37,649 nt of DNA from an uncultured Caulobacterales bacterium (lineage in GTDB: Bacteria > Pseudomonadota > Alphaproteobacteria > Caulobacterales > Caulobacteraceae), in the NCBI GenBank assembly GCA_903900155.1, contig CAIUMD010000102.1:1-37649 (forward strand), written 5' to 3'. The notes beneath the pieces are model-generated. The model saw only the letters and a program-made list of their open reading frames with translations. It had not been told where the DNA came from and made no database searches. Of this stretch, positions 1-7,235 are shown one piece after another; the first letter of the stretch is position 1; each line of letters opens with the position of its first letter. A program made the position numbers and the translations under genes.

Positions 1-7
1 GGAGGAT

Positions 8-670
8 CTATTCCCTGTCGGCGGTCTCGTCCTCCCCCGCGAACCCCGGCAGGCTCCACCCGAACTTGATCGCGCACGCCCGCAGCCCGAACGCCGCCAC
101 GAACCCCGCGATCCCCGCCGGCCAGAAGGCCGCGCCCAGCAGCTTCAACACCGCGAACACGGTTGCCCCCAGCAGCGCGGCGGTGATGTAGATCTCCCGC
201 CGCAGCAGCAGATTGGGCTCCTCGGCCAGCACGTCGCGGATCACCCCGCCGAAGGCGGTGGTGAGCACGCCCATGACCACGGCGCTGAACGGATGCACCC
301 CCAGACCCAAAGCCTTGGCGGCGCCGACCACGGCGTAGGCCGCCATGCCCAGGGCGTCCAGCCACAGCAGGGCCCGGAACCGCCAGCCGCGCTTGCCCAG
401 CAGCCAGACCACCGTGGCCGCCGCCAGGCACGCGAGAATGTAGCCGGGCCGCTGCACCCAGAACACCGGCGCCCCGATCAGGAGGTCGCGCAGTGTCCCG
501 CCGCCCACGCCGGTGATGGCGGCGAAGAATCCGAAGGTGATGATGTCGTGCTTGCACCGGGCCGCCGCGAGGGCGCCCGTTGCCCCGAAAACGGCCGCGG
601 CGGCGTAGTCGAGCCAGAAAAGCGCGGTCTCGAGGGGGTCTAGGTGCACGTCCATGCCCGTACATGACAT
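8..670 (-). CDS. TRIC-type (YadS/YicG, UPF0126) membrane channel protein
   Basis: A 220-residue very hydrophobic protein with about seven predicted membrane segments arranged as two related halves, as in prokaryotic trimeric intracellular cation channel homologues (formerly UPF0126). The glycine-rich segments GVGGGTLRDLL (about residues 54-64) and TAFGGVIRDVL (about 138-148) are the paired signature of the family; each half carries one glycine-rich kinked helix. Known members form trimeric K+-permeable channels in the inner membrane; the physiological role in bacteria is unclear. The start is uncertain: ATG at 670 is used here, but a second in-frame ATG at 655 gives a protein starting MDVHLDPLE, and neither has a strong ribosome binding site. 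It is divergent from ftsY with a 76-nt gap. Confidence 0.88.
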   Translation of the reverse strand: MSCTGMDVHLDPLETALFWLDYAAAAVFGATGALAAARCKHDIITFGFFAAITGVGGGTLRDLLIGAPVFWVQRPGYILACLAAATVVWLLGKRGWRFRALLWLDALGMAAYAVVGAAKALGLGVHPFSAVVMGVLTTAFGGVIRDVLAEEPNLLLRREIYITAALLGATVFAVLKLLGAAFWPAGIAGFVAAFGLRACAIKFGWSLPGFAGEDETADRE

Positions 671-746
671 GGCGGCGCCGCTTCCGTGAACCCTGTGGCG
701 GTAATATCCGATTTACACTTTCGCCCGTTCGACTAAAGGGGCGCGG

Positions 747-1688
747 ATGAGCGATAAGCCCGAGCAGAAAAAAGGCTGGTTCCAGCGCCTGACGTCTGGC
801 CTGACCCGGTCCTCCCAGCAGATGACCGAGCAGGTCACGGGGGTCTTCACCAAGAAGCCCCTGGACCAGGAACAGCTGGACGCCTTGGAGGAGATGCTGA
901 TCGAGGCCGACCTCGGTCCGCAGATCGCCGCCCGCATCACGGAAGCGTTTGGGAAAGCGCGCTTCGGCAAGTCGTCTTCGGACGACGAGGTCAAGGAGGC
1001 TCTGGCCGAGCTGATCGCCGCCGAGCTGGCCGACCGCCAGGGCGACTTTGACCCGCTGTCGGGCCCGCGTCCCTATGTGGTGCTGTTCATCGGCGTCAAC
1101 GGCTCGGGCAAGACCACGACGCTCGGCAAGATCGCCGCCGACCTGACCGAGAAGGGCGCCCGCGTCCTGATCGCCGCCGGCGACACCTTCCGCGCCGCCG
1201 CCGTCGAGCAGCTGAAGGTCTGGGCCGACCGGGCCGGGGCCGACTTCATGTCCAAGCCCACAGGCTCGGACGCCGCCGCCCTGGCCTACGAGGCCGTCGA
1301 GCGCGCCAAGGCCGAGCACTATGACGTGGTGCTGATCGACACCGCCGGCCGCCTGCAGAACAAGCAGGGGCTGATGGACGAGCTGCTCAAGGTCATCCGT
1401 GTCGTGAAGAAGGTCGATCCGGACTATCCGCACGAGACCCTGCTCGTCTTGGACGCCACGGTCGGCCGCAACGCCCTGGCCCAGGAGAAGATCTTCGGCA
1501 ACCAGGTCGGCGTGTCCGGGATTGTCATGACCAAGCTGGACGGCACTGCGCGGGGCGGGGTGCTGGTGCCGGTGGCACGCGCCTCCGACAGCCCGATCAA
1601 GCTGATCGGCGTGGGCGAAGGCGTCGACGACCTGCAACCGTTCGACGCCCGCGCCTTCTCGCGCTCCCTCGTCGGCCTGAAGGACTGA
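747..1688 (+). CDS. ftsY: Signal recognition particle receptor FtsY
   Basis: SRP receptor GTPase that docks ribosome-nascent chain-SRP complexes at the inner membrane for co-translational insertion. The 313-residue protein has a short N-terminal basic region (no long acidic A domain as in E. coli) followed by the N domain and the G domain. Visible GTPase motifs are GVNGSGKT (116-123), DTFRAAA (146-152), DTAGR (198-202), TKLD (262-265) and GVGE (288-291). These distinguish it from Ffh, which also lies in this window and carries GLQGSGKT plus an M domain. The ATG at 747 is preceded by AAAGGGG. It is followed after 3 nt by yciB, so the two are very probably one transcript. Confidence 0.97.
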   Translation: MSDKPEQKKGWFQRLTSGLTRSSQQMTEQVTGVFTKKPLDQEQLDALEEMLIEADLGPQIAARITEAFGKARFGKSSSDDEVKEALAELIAAELADRQGDFDPLSGPRPYVVLFIGVNGSGKTTTLGKIAADLTEKGARVLIAAGDTFRAAAVEQLKVWADRAGADFMSKPTGSDAAALAYEAVERAKAEHYDVVLIDTAGRLQNKQGLMDELLKVIRVVKKVDPDYPHETLLVLDATVGRNALAQEKIFGNQVGVSGIVMTKLDGTARGGVLVPVARASDSPIKLIGVGEGVDDLQPFDARAFSRSLVGLKD

Positions 1689-1691
1689 TCC

Positions 1692-2303
1692 GTGAGCGAA
1701 GCGCCAGAAGAGGCCTCCAAGAAGAACAATGGCTGGGTTCGGACGGTCGTCGACTACGGCGCGGCCCTGGCGTTCGGCGCGGCCTACTTCATCACCAAGG
1801 ACTTCCAGAAGGCGACCTGGGTGCTGGTGGCCGCCTCGGCTGCCGCCCTGGCCATCGGCTACGCGGTCGAGCGCCGCCTGGCCCTGCTGCCGCTGTTCTT
1901 TGGCGGCATGGCGCTGATTTTCGGCACGCTGGGCCTGATCTTCCACAGCGACGTGTTCGTGAAGATCAAGGTGACGGTGATCAACCTGGCCTTGGCCGCC
2001 TTCCTGTTCGGCGGTGTGCTGACGGGTCGCCAGCCGCTGAAGCTGATCATGGGCGAGGCCCTGCACCTGTCCGACGCGGCCTGGCGCACCCTGACCCTTC
2101 GCTATGGCGGCTATTTCGGCGTCGTGGCCCTGCTGAACGAGATCGTCCGCAACACCCAGGACACCGACACCTGGGTGAAGTTCCGCCTCGGCCTCCTGCC
2201 GCTGGCCCTGGTGTTCGTCGCCACCCAGGTGCCGTTCATGATGAAGCACATGGCCAAGGGCGACGAGCCGACCGCCGTCGAGCCCCCGGATGGCGGCTTC
2301 TAG
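1692..2303 (+). CDS. yciB: Inner membrane septation protein A family (YciB/IspA)
   Basis: A 203-residue integral membrane protein with about five to six predicted helices, matching the YciB/septation protein A family (for example the central TLTLRYGGYF region and the WVKFRLG loop before the last helix). E. coli YciB is linked to cell-envelope integrity and septation, but its molecular activity is not settled. The start is a GTG 3 nt after the ftsY stop codon, so translation is likely coupled to ftsY; this ftsY-yciB order is common in Alphaproteobacteria. The N-terminus is hydrophilic (EEASKKN) and the C-terminus ends in a short acidic/proline tail. An overlapping ATG at 1729 is in another frame and is a shadow. 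Confidence 0.92.
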   Translation: MSEAPEEASKKNNGWVRTVVDYGAALAFGAAYFITKDFQKATWVLVAASAAALAIGYAVERRLALLPLFFGGMALIFGTLGLIFHSDVFVKIKVTVINLALAAFLFGGVLTGRQPLKLIMGEALHLSDAAWRTLTLRYGGYFGVVALLNEIVRNTQDTDTWVKFRLGLLPLALVFVATQVPFMMKHMAKGDEPTAVEPPDGGF

Positions 2304-2403
2304 GTATCCGCCGTCCACGGACCGTTGTCGTCAAATCGACGTGTTAGGATGTTAGCGTTCGACCGTCGGCCGAGTGAGGCCGTGCGGAATTGGGGACGCG
2401 AGC

Positions 2404-2964
2404 ATGGCCAAGAGCAAGGGTGAGAAGACGGTCGGGGGTCTCCTGGAGCGCTCGCCCAGCCACCTGCTGCATCGGGTCCTGCAACTGGCGCTCGACATCT
2501 ATGCCGAAGAGTGCGGCGAGGCCGGGGTCACCCAGCGCCAATTCGCCGTGCTGGCCGCCGTGGCCGAGAACGAGGGCGTCACCCAGACGGCCCTGGTCCG
2601 CGCCACCGGCATCGACCGCTCGACCCTGGCCGACATGGTCGCCCGCATGATCACCAAGGGCCACCTGGAGCGTCAGCGCTCGAGCGAAGACGCCCGCGCC
2701 AACAGCGTGCGTCTGACCGAGGCCGGCCGCGAAGCGCTGGAGACCATCCGCCCGATGGTCGGCATGGCCGACGCCCGCATCCTGGCCCTGCTCAAGCCCG
2801 GCAAGCGCGAAGGCTTCCTGGACCTGTTGTCCGACATGGCCGGCGCCGAGCTGCACCCGGCCGAAGCCGAGCCCAAGGCCAAGAAGCTGAAGGCGCCCAA
2901 GGCCGAGAAGCCGAAAAAGGACAAGAAGCCCAAGAAGGACAAGGCCGCGAAGAAAGCGGCCTAG
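2404..2964 (+). CDS. MarR-family transcriptional regulator with lysine-rich tail
   Basis: A 186-residue winged-helix regulator of the MarR type. The recognition helix region TQTALVRATGIDRSTLADMV lies at about residues 59-78 and the wing RSSEDARANSVRLTEAG at about 92-108, followed by the C-terminal dimerisation helix. I place the start at ATG 2404, preceded by GGGGACG; an in-frame GTG at 2374 would add ten residues unlike the family. The last about 30 residues are an unusual Lys/Ala/Pro repeat (KxxKKxKKPKKDKAAKK type), not part of the MarR fold, which could add non-specific DNA affinity (inference). The ligand and target are unknown. Its stop codon abuts a palindromic repeat element at 2965-3099. 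Confidence 0.9.
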   Translation: MAKSKGEKTVGGLLERSPSHLLHRVLQLALDIYAEECGEAGVTQRQFAVLAAVAENEGVTQTALVRATGIDRSTLADMVARMITKGHLERQRSSEDARANSVRLTEAGREALETIRPMVGMADARILALLKPGKREGFLDLLSDMAGAELHPAEAEPKAKKLKAPKAEKPKKDKKPKKDKAAKKAA

Positions 2965-3099
2965 TCGCCTTCTCCCCTTGCGGGAGAAGGTGTCAGCGTA
3001 GCTGACGGATGAGGGGTCGATAGGCGGTTGGGGTCAGCGCGACCCCTCACCCGACCCACTGCGTGGGCCACCCTCTCCCGCAGGGGGAGAGGGAAAAAC
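2965..3099. repeat. Palindromic repeat element, family B copy 1
   Basis: This element fills the whole gap between the stop codons of the MarR gene (+) and the small gene at 3100 (-). It holds nested inverted repeats: CCTTCTCCC/GGGAGAAGG (2968-2976 and 2982-2990), TCAGC/GCTGA next to it, GAGGGGTCG/CGACCCCTC (3011-3019 and 3040-3048), CCCAC/GTGGG, and CCCTCTCCC/GGGAGAGGG (3071-3079 and 3085-3093). The same style of outer CTCTCCC-type hairpins and inner GAGGGG arms recurs at 30636-30774 and 37472-37576. It may end transcription from both sides, though it lacks a strong U-tract except the AAAAA at 3094-3098, which reads as a U-tract for neither sense gene. Confidence 0.8.
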
Positions 3100-3375
3100 T
3101 CAGACGATAATATTCAGCAGCGACCCAGGCCGCAGAATCTTCTGCGGCTGCGCATCCGGCTGTACGAACGGCTTCTGCGGCGCGGGGCGCTGCTGGGGCT
3201 GGGCCATGGTCTGCATGTGCACCGTCGACGGCGCGGCGGCCGGACGGGTCGGGGCCGCGTCGCCCAAAGCCTGTTGGAAGAACGCCGCGCGCGTCGATGC
3301 GGCCGGACCCGAGGCGGGCGCGGGGGCGGGCTTCGACGGGACGGACGGCCAACCGGCGGGACGAACGTTGCTCAT
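3100..3375 (-). CDS. Small Pro/Ala-rich protein with conserved-looking C-terminus
   Basis: A 91-residue protein I do not recognise. It is rich in Pro, Ala and Gln, has no signal peptide or membrane segment, and ends with a compact hydrophobic motif (KILRPGSLLNIIV). Much of it is probably disordered, with the ends likely to carry the function. It is called coding rather than spurious because it has Caulobacter-like codon bias, a good ATG at 3375, and a CtrA-like binding arrangement just upstream (3391-3434), which suggests cell-cycle-timed expression. It is divergent from the gene at 3482 and convergent with the MarR gene through a repeat element. The overlapping + strand reading frame at 3028-3441 is a shadow. 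Confidence 0.65.
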   Translation of the reverse strand: MSNVRPAGWPSVPSKPAPAPASGPAASTRAAFFQQALGDAAPTRPAAAPSTVHMQTMAQPQQRPAPQKPFVQPDAQPQKILRPGSLLNIIV

Positions 3376-3390
3376 GACGCGAAGTCTAAC

Positions 3391-3434
3391 ATGGTTAACG
3401 GAAGTTCGGCGAGTATGGTCAACGCGGCGTTAAC
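3391..3434 (-). promoter_or_regulatory. CtrA-like binding sites (one near-full box plus one half site)
   Basis: Read on the minus strand, 3433-3415 gives TTAA, seven bases (CGCCGCG), then TTGACCAT. That is the CtrA consensus TTAA-N7-TTAA with one mismatch plus the CCAT extension. A second exact TTAACCAT half site lies at 3398-3391, 24 bp downstream. Both lie 16-60 bp upstream of the ATG at 3375, where a promoter for that gene would be expected; they are also 50-90 bp upstream of the divergent gene at 3482. CtrA is the Caulobacterales cell-cycle response regulator; binding here is inferred from sequence only. Confidence 0.55.
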
Positions 3435-3481
3435 AGGATAGGTCCGCGACCAGTGAGCGCACCCATTCTTCCGGAGACCCC

Positions 3482-3865
3482 GTGAACCGACAGAAGATCA
3501 TCTTCCTGATCGTCCTGATCGCGGTCGGGCTGTTCATCGCCGCCATGGTTGGCTCGATGATGCCGAGCAAAGAGACCCTGGCGAACGGCTATCAACTCTC
3601 GATGGGCAGCAAGGGTGAGACCTGGCTCCGCTCGGCGGACCGCCAGACCCTGGTGACCGACGTGAGCGGCGTCTGGACGTCGGCCGACCGCATGCTGGTC
3701 GAGCGCCACCAGACCGAAGAGAAGCCGCCGTTCAAGCTGCTGGACTGCGACTACCAGGTCGCTAACGGGCGCGGCGCTCTTCAGCCGATCGCCAAGGCCG
3801 ACGCCCTGGCCATGCTGGCCGGTCTGGAACGCCAGGCCGCCTCGCCCAAGACCTGCGTGAAGTAG
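3482..3865 (+). CDS. Hypothetical protein with N-terminal membrane anchor
   Basis: A 127-residue protein of unknown function. The start is GTG 3482, preceded by GGAGA at a good distance. Residues about 5-25 form one hydrophobic segment (IIFLIVLIAVGLFIAAMVG), either an uncleaved signal anchor or a signal peptide, so the about 100-residue remainder should face the periplasm. That part has two cysteines (in LLDCDYQ and the C-terminal KTCVK), which could form a disulphide in the periplasm. It is convergent with ccmG with only 1 nt between stop codons. It shares its upstream region with the small gene at 3100-3375 and its CtrA-like sites. No family is recognised. Confidence 0.72.
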   Translation: MNRQKIIFLIVLIAVGLFIAAMVGSMMPSKETLANGYQLSMGSKGETWLRSADRQTLVTDVSGVWTSADRMLVERHQTEEKPPFKLLDCDYQVANGRGALQPIAKADALAMLAGLERQAASPKTCVK

Positions 3866-3866
3866 C

Positions 3867-4379
3867 CTATTTCGCTTGCTTGAGCAGGTCCTCGGCCGCA
3901 TCCGGCGTTAGGGGACCGGTGTGCTTGGCGATGATCATGCCGTCCGATCCCACCAGATAGGTCTCGGGCACGCCGGTGACGCCGTATTCGAAGCCCGCGC
4001 GGCCATCGCGGTCGACCAGCCGCTCGGCGAAGGGGTCGCCCAGCCGGGTCAGGAAGGCCTGGGTGTTGGCCGGAGCGTCCTTGTAGGCGACGCCGACGAT
4101 CTTCACCCCCTGCGCCTTCAGGGCCATCAGCTGCGGGTGCTCGACCTCGCAGGGGGCGCACCACGAGGCGAAGAAGTTCACCAGGATCGGACCGTCGGCC
4201 GCGTTGCGGACCGGCGCGTCGCGGCCGCTGGCCAGTTCGGGCAGGGCCAGGGGCGGCGCCAGCTTGCCGACCAGGGCGTGCGGCTGGACGTGCGGGTCGC
4301 GCTTGAGCGCATAGCCCGCGAACAGGGCCGCCAGGGCGATCAGCACCAGCAGCGGCGTGAAGGCCAGCCAGCGCTTCAC
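3867..4379 (-). CDS. ccmG: Thiol:disulfide interchange protein CcmG/DsbE
   Basis: Membrane-anchored periplasmic thioredoxin-like protein that keeps apocytochrome c CXXCH thiols reduced for haem attachment. The 170-residue protein has an N-terminal signal anchor (about residues 5-23), then a thioredoxin fold with the active site W73-C74-A-P-C77 and the cis-proline loop GVPET (136-140), which is typical of CcmG rather than generic thioredoxin. It starts with GTG at 4379 and overlaps the ccmD stop by four bases (GTGA), so translation is coupled. It is the last gene of the ccmC-ccmD-ccmG block. The haem lyase subunits CcmE, CcmF and CcmH are not in the window. Confidence 0.95.
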   Translation of the reverse strand: MKRWLAFTPLLVLIALAALFAGYALKRDPHVQPHALVGKLAPPLALPELASGRDAPVRNAADGPILVNFFASWCAPCEVEHPQLMALKAQGVKIVGVAYKDAPANTQAFLTRLGDPFAERLVDRDGRAGFEYGVTGVPETYLVGSDGMIIAKHTGPLTPDAAEDLLKQAK

Positions 4380-4543
4380 GGTTTCAGCTCGTCGAGCTCG
4401 GCCTGCTGGCGTTCGGCCTGCCGTTTCCAGCGCCGGGCGCCGGCCACGCTGTCGGCGATCAGCCAGGCGAAGGCGACCGCCGAGATGGCGAAGGCGGGCC
4501 AGAGATAGACGGCGTACTTGCCGGCGTCGAAATCGAAGCTCAT
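4376..4543 (-). CDS. ccmD: Haem exporter protein CcmD
   Basis: A 55-residue single-span membrane protein, too short for many gene callers. It begins MSFDFDAGKYAVYLWPAFAI, with the conserved aromatic Y-x-x-x-L/V-W-P stretch entering one transmembrane helix (about residues 12-32), followed by a basic and then acidic cytoplasmic tail. CcmD stabilises CcmC and helps release holo-CcmE from the CcmABCD complex. The ATG at 4543 overlaps the ccmC stop (ATGA) and its stop overlaps the ccmG GTG start, so it is locked into the operon on both sides. A longer in-frame extension to 5398 runs antisense-frame through ccmC and is a shadow. Confidence 0.92.
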   Translation of the reverse strand: MSFDFDAGKYAVYLWPAFAISAVAFAWLIADSVAGARRWKRQAERQQAELDELKP

Positions 4544-5283
4544 CGGGCGGTCTCGGCCAGTTTCAGCGACAGGCTGCGGGCCTTGCGTCGCCAGACGAGA
4601 GCGCGGATGCGCACCAGCCACAGCGCTCCGAACCCGCCCAGATAGGCCAGGCCCATCAGCAGCGCCGGCCAGGCATAGATCGCCGGCAGCCCGTCGCCCT
4701 TCTTGGCCATGAAGGTCGAAGAGCCCTGGTGCAGGGTGTTCCACCAGTCGACCGAGAACTTGACGATCGGCAGGTTGATCAGGCCGACCAGGGCCAGGAT
4801 GGCGGCGGCGCGGGCGGCCTTCTGCTCGTCCTCCAGCGACCCGCGCAGGGCCATGTAGCCGAGGTAGAACAGCAAGAGCACCAGCACCGAGGTCAGGCGC
4901 GCGTCCCACACCCACCAGGTCCCCCACATCGGCTTGCCCCACAGCGAGCCGGTGATCAGGGCCAGGGCCGTATAGACCGCGCCGATCGGGGCGCAGGCCT
5001 GGGCGGCCAGATCCGCGAGGGCTTGCCGGAACACCAGGGCCAGGAAGCTGGCCACGCCCAGGCAGACATAGATAAAGATGGCGATCGAGGCGGCCGGGAT
5101 GTGGATGAACATCATCCGCACCGTATCGCCCTGCTGATAGTCCTCGGGAACCAGAAAGGTCACGACCAGGCCGGCGATGGCGGCGATGGCGGACAGCACG
5201 CCCAATAGCGGCGCGGCCCATCGCGAGAAGGCCATGAACCGCTCGGGATTGGTCAGGAAATCGAACGTGTTGCGCGCGTCCAT
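4540..5283 (-). CDS. ccmC: Haem exporter/chaperone CcmC
   Basis: Haem-handling protein that loads haem onto CcmE in System I cytochrome c biogenesis. The 247-residue protein has six predicted membrane helices and the WWD tryptophan-rich motif MWGTWWVWDARLTS (about residues 119-132), flanked by the two conserved haem-ligand histidines H61 (FIHIP) and H185 (NTLHQ). I prefer ATG 5283 as the start; an in-frame GTG at 5289 would add two residues and neither has a clear Shine-Dalgarno. It is the first gene of the ccmC-ccmD-ccmG block. Its usual upstream partners ccmA and ccmB lie 1.95 kb away beyond two unrelated genes, so it needs its own promoter in 5284-5410 or read-through from the Spy-like gene. 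Confidence 0.94.
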   Translation of the reverse strand: MDARNTFDFLTNPERFMAFSRWAAPLLGVLSAIAAIAGLVVTFLVPEDYQQGDTVRMMFIHIPAASIAIFIYVCLGVASFLALVFRQALADLAAQACAPIGAVYTALALITGSLWGKPMWGTWWVWDARLTSVLVLLLFYLGYMALRGSLEDEQKAARAAAILALVGLINLPIVKFSVDWWNTLHQGSSTFMAKKGDGLPAIYAWPALLMGLAYLGGFGALWLVRIRALVWRRKARSLSLKLAETAR

Positions 5284-5410
5284 GTCCACGCTCTAGAGCG
5301 GCAAGTCGGCGCGGGCAATGGCCGTATGGCTCCTTAAGAGCAGGAAAGACGGGTGGGACGGAGAAGACGCGACGTGTGCAGGCGCGTCGCGCCTTCACGC
5401 CCGATCGGGG

Positions 5411-6004
5411 TCAGCCGACCTTGCGCTGGATAATGACCTTGCGGTCACCGCTCTTGAAGACGTCCGGACCGCGGGTGTCGAAGCGGTGCACGTAGACGCC
5501 GCCGCCGTCGCGACCGTCCATGCCCAGCACATCGAAGGTCTTTTGCTGGCTGGGGGTCAAGGCCAGGTAGAAGGTCCGGGTGGCTTCGGCGCGGGCCTTC
5601 ATGGCGTCGGCGGCCTTGGCCATCCGGTCCAGGCGCTCCAGCGTGGTCGGCGGCTCCATCTTGGCGCCGTCCTTGGCCTCTTCCTTCCTGACCATGGTGA
5701 CCTTGGGCGAGGTGGCTTCGACGAAAGCCTTCAGGGCGCCGTCCTGGTCGGGGCGCAGTTGCAGGACGTCGCGCAGGCGCTGGGCGCGCTTTTCCGGATC
5801 CGGAGCGCGGAAGTGGTGAGGGCCCATCATGGCCATGTCCGGGCCCATGGCCATCAGCGCGTCCAGAGGCGGCAGCGGCGGGGCCGGAGGCGCGGGCGGA
5901 GCCGGTGGGGGCGGAGGCGCGGGGATCTGGGCCGAGGCGGCGCCCGCGGTCAGGGCGGTGACGGCGGCGCCCGCGAGCGCCAGGCGAACAAGCAGATTAC
6001 GCAT
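5411..6004 (-). CDS. Exported Spy/CpxP-like LTXXQ-motif protein
   Basis: A 197-residue exported protein. Residues 1-25 are a signal peptide ending ASA-Q. A proline tract follows (about 28-46), then an alpha-helical region with two LTXXQ-type repeats: LRPDQ (83-87) and LTPSQ (149-153). This helical LTXXQ arrangement is the Spy/CpxP/CnrX-type periplasmic chaperone or metal-sensor fold. Met- and His-rich stretches (MAMGPDMAMMGPHH, 51-64) could bind metal such as copper (inference). The start is ATG 6004 giving MRNLLVRLAL; a farther ATG at 6049 would bury the signal peptide. It sits between the two ccm blocks, upstream of ccmC on the same strand with a 127-nt gap. Confidence 0.78.
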   Translation of the reverse strand: MRNLLVRLALAGAAVTALTAGAASAQIPAPPPPPAPPAPPAPPLPPLDALMAMGPDMAMMGPHHFRAPDPEKRAQRLRDVLQLRPDQDGALKAFVEATSPKVTMVRKEEAKDGAKMEPPTTLERLDRMAKAADAMKARAEATRTFYLALTPSQQKTFDVLGMDGRDGGGVYVHRFDTRGPDVFKSGDRKVIIQRKVG

Positions 6005-6236
6005 GGGTTGTGAGCTCCCTCTGATGTTGATGGGCGAGAGCTTGGCCATCGGGATATGGCGCGAAAATGTCCGGATTCATGAACAATGTTACATGATTGA
6101 CGGGGTTCGAAAGACGCCGCGCCTTGCGCTCAAGCTGGCGCGCGTTATGTCAGCTGCCACATCCGGGATCGTCATCCTCTAAACACGCGCGGGCCGTCGG
6201 GCGCGCGCCTGCCCGGCTACGTTTTTGGAGTCCGCC

Positions 6237-7130
6237 ATGAAGTCGCTCGCTTTCGTCGCCCTGGCCGTGGCGGGCCTGTGCTGGGGGCTGGGCTTTCCGA
6301 CCGGCAAGCTGATCCTGACGCAGACGGACTCCAGTCACATGGTGCTGCTGCGGTTCATGGTCGCCGCCCTGGCCGCCGCGCCGTTCGCCCTGCGCAGCGC
6401 CGAGGTGCGCGCCCTCTTCAAGTCGCCGGTCGTGCTGTTGGCGGGCGTGCTTTACGGCGTGGCCTTCATGGTCCAGTTCGAGGGCCTGGCCTACGTGTCG
6501 GTGACGGTGGCGGCGCTGCTGGTCGGCGCCATGCCGGCTCTGATCGCGGTCAGCGCCAAGGTGCTGGGCGAGACGGTCTCGAGGATGTCGTGGGCCGGCG
6601 TGGCGGCGGCGACGCTTGGCGCGGCCTGCATCGCCGGCAAGCCGGACGGCGCCAGCTCGCCCTACGGCGTGGCCCTGTCGATCGGGGCGCTGTTCCTGTT
6701 CCTGGCCTGGCTCTTGACCCTGCGTCGGGCTCCGAAAGCTCCGAACGCCATGGCCATCCCGGCGGTGTCGATCATCGTGGCGGCCGCCACCATCCTGCCG
6801 ATCGCCTTCTTCATGCATGGTCCGCCGAAGCTGGATCTGACCGCCCCCGTCTGGGCCGCGATCCTGGCCCAGGGCGTGCTGGCGACCCTGCTGGCCACCG
6901 CCGCCTGGCAGTACGGCGCGGCAAGGGTCGGCGCGGCGAGCGCCGGGGTGTTCATCAATATTGAGCCGCTGATCGGCGCGGCCTGCGGCGTGCTGCTGTT
7001 CGGCGACCACCTGACCGCGGCGCTGCTGGCCGGCGGTCTGCTGATCATCGGCGGTTCGCTGACGGTGGTGCTGGGCGAGAAGCGGGCCCAGCCGGGCGAG
7101 CTGCAGGCGACGGTGGCGCCGACGCCGTGA
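6237..7130 (+). CDS. EamA-family (DMT) transporter
   Basis: A 297-residue inner-membrane protein with about ten predicted helices in two EamA repeats, typical of drug/metabolite transporters of the RhaT/YdcZ type. The N-terminal helix contains the usual WGLGF(P)TGK turn and the second repeat ends IGGSLTVVLGEKR before a short cytoplasmic tail. The substrate cannot be told from sequence; family members export amino acids, nucleosides or metabolites. The start is ATG 6237 with GGAG nine bases upstream; an upstream in-frame TTG at 6225 is unlikely. It runs opposite to the ccm genes and lies inside the split ccm cluster. Its stop codon directly abuts repeat element A1. Confidence 0.88.
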   Translation: MKSLAFVALAVAGLCWGLGFPTGKLILTQTDSSHMVLLRFMVAALAAAPFALRSAEVRALFKSPVVLLAGVLYGVAFMVQFEGLAYVSVTVAALLVGAMPALIAVSAKVLGETVSRMSWAGVAAATLGAACIAGKPDGASSPYGVALSIGALFLFLAWLLTLRRAPKAPNAMAIPAVSIIVAAATILPIAFFMHGPPKLDLTAPVWAAILAQGVLATLLATAAWQYGAARVGAASAGVFINIEPLIGAACGVLLFGDHLTAALLAGGLLIIGGSLTVVLGEKRAQPGELQATVAPTP

Positions 7131-7235
7131 GGGCCCGTCCTCGCCCTTCGACAAGCTCAGGGTGAGGACTACTTTCATGGCGGCTCAATAAAAACCTCAT
7201 CCTGAGCTTGTCGAAGAACGAGGTTTGCGGGCCCG
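7131..7235. repeat. Palindromic repeat element, family A copy 1
   Basis: This element exactly fills the gap between the EamA stop (7128-7130) and the ccmB stop (7236-7238). The main arms are at 7145-7167 and 7195-7216 and contain CCTTCGACAAGCTCAGG and its complement, with outer GGGCCCG copies at 7131-7137 and 7229-7235. In RNA from either strand it would form a long hairpin with a loop of about 27 nt. Copies 2 and 3 are at 18926-19034 and 21661-21757, both also between convergent genes. It resembles REP-type mobile or regulatory palindromes; no U-tract is present. Confidence 0.88.

Noticed and set aside
3028..3441. 137-codon plus-strand frame opposite the small Pro/Ala-rich gene
   Set aside because: Arg-rich shadow of the minus-strand gene that crosses the family B repeat.
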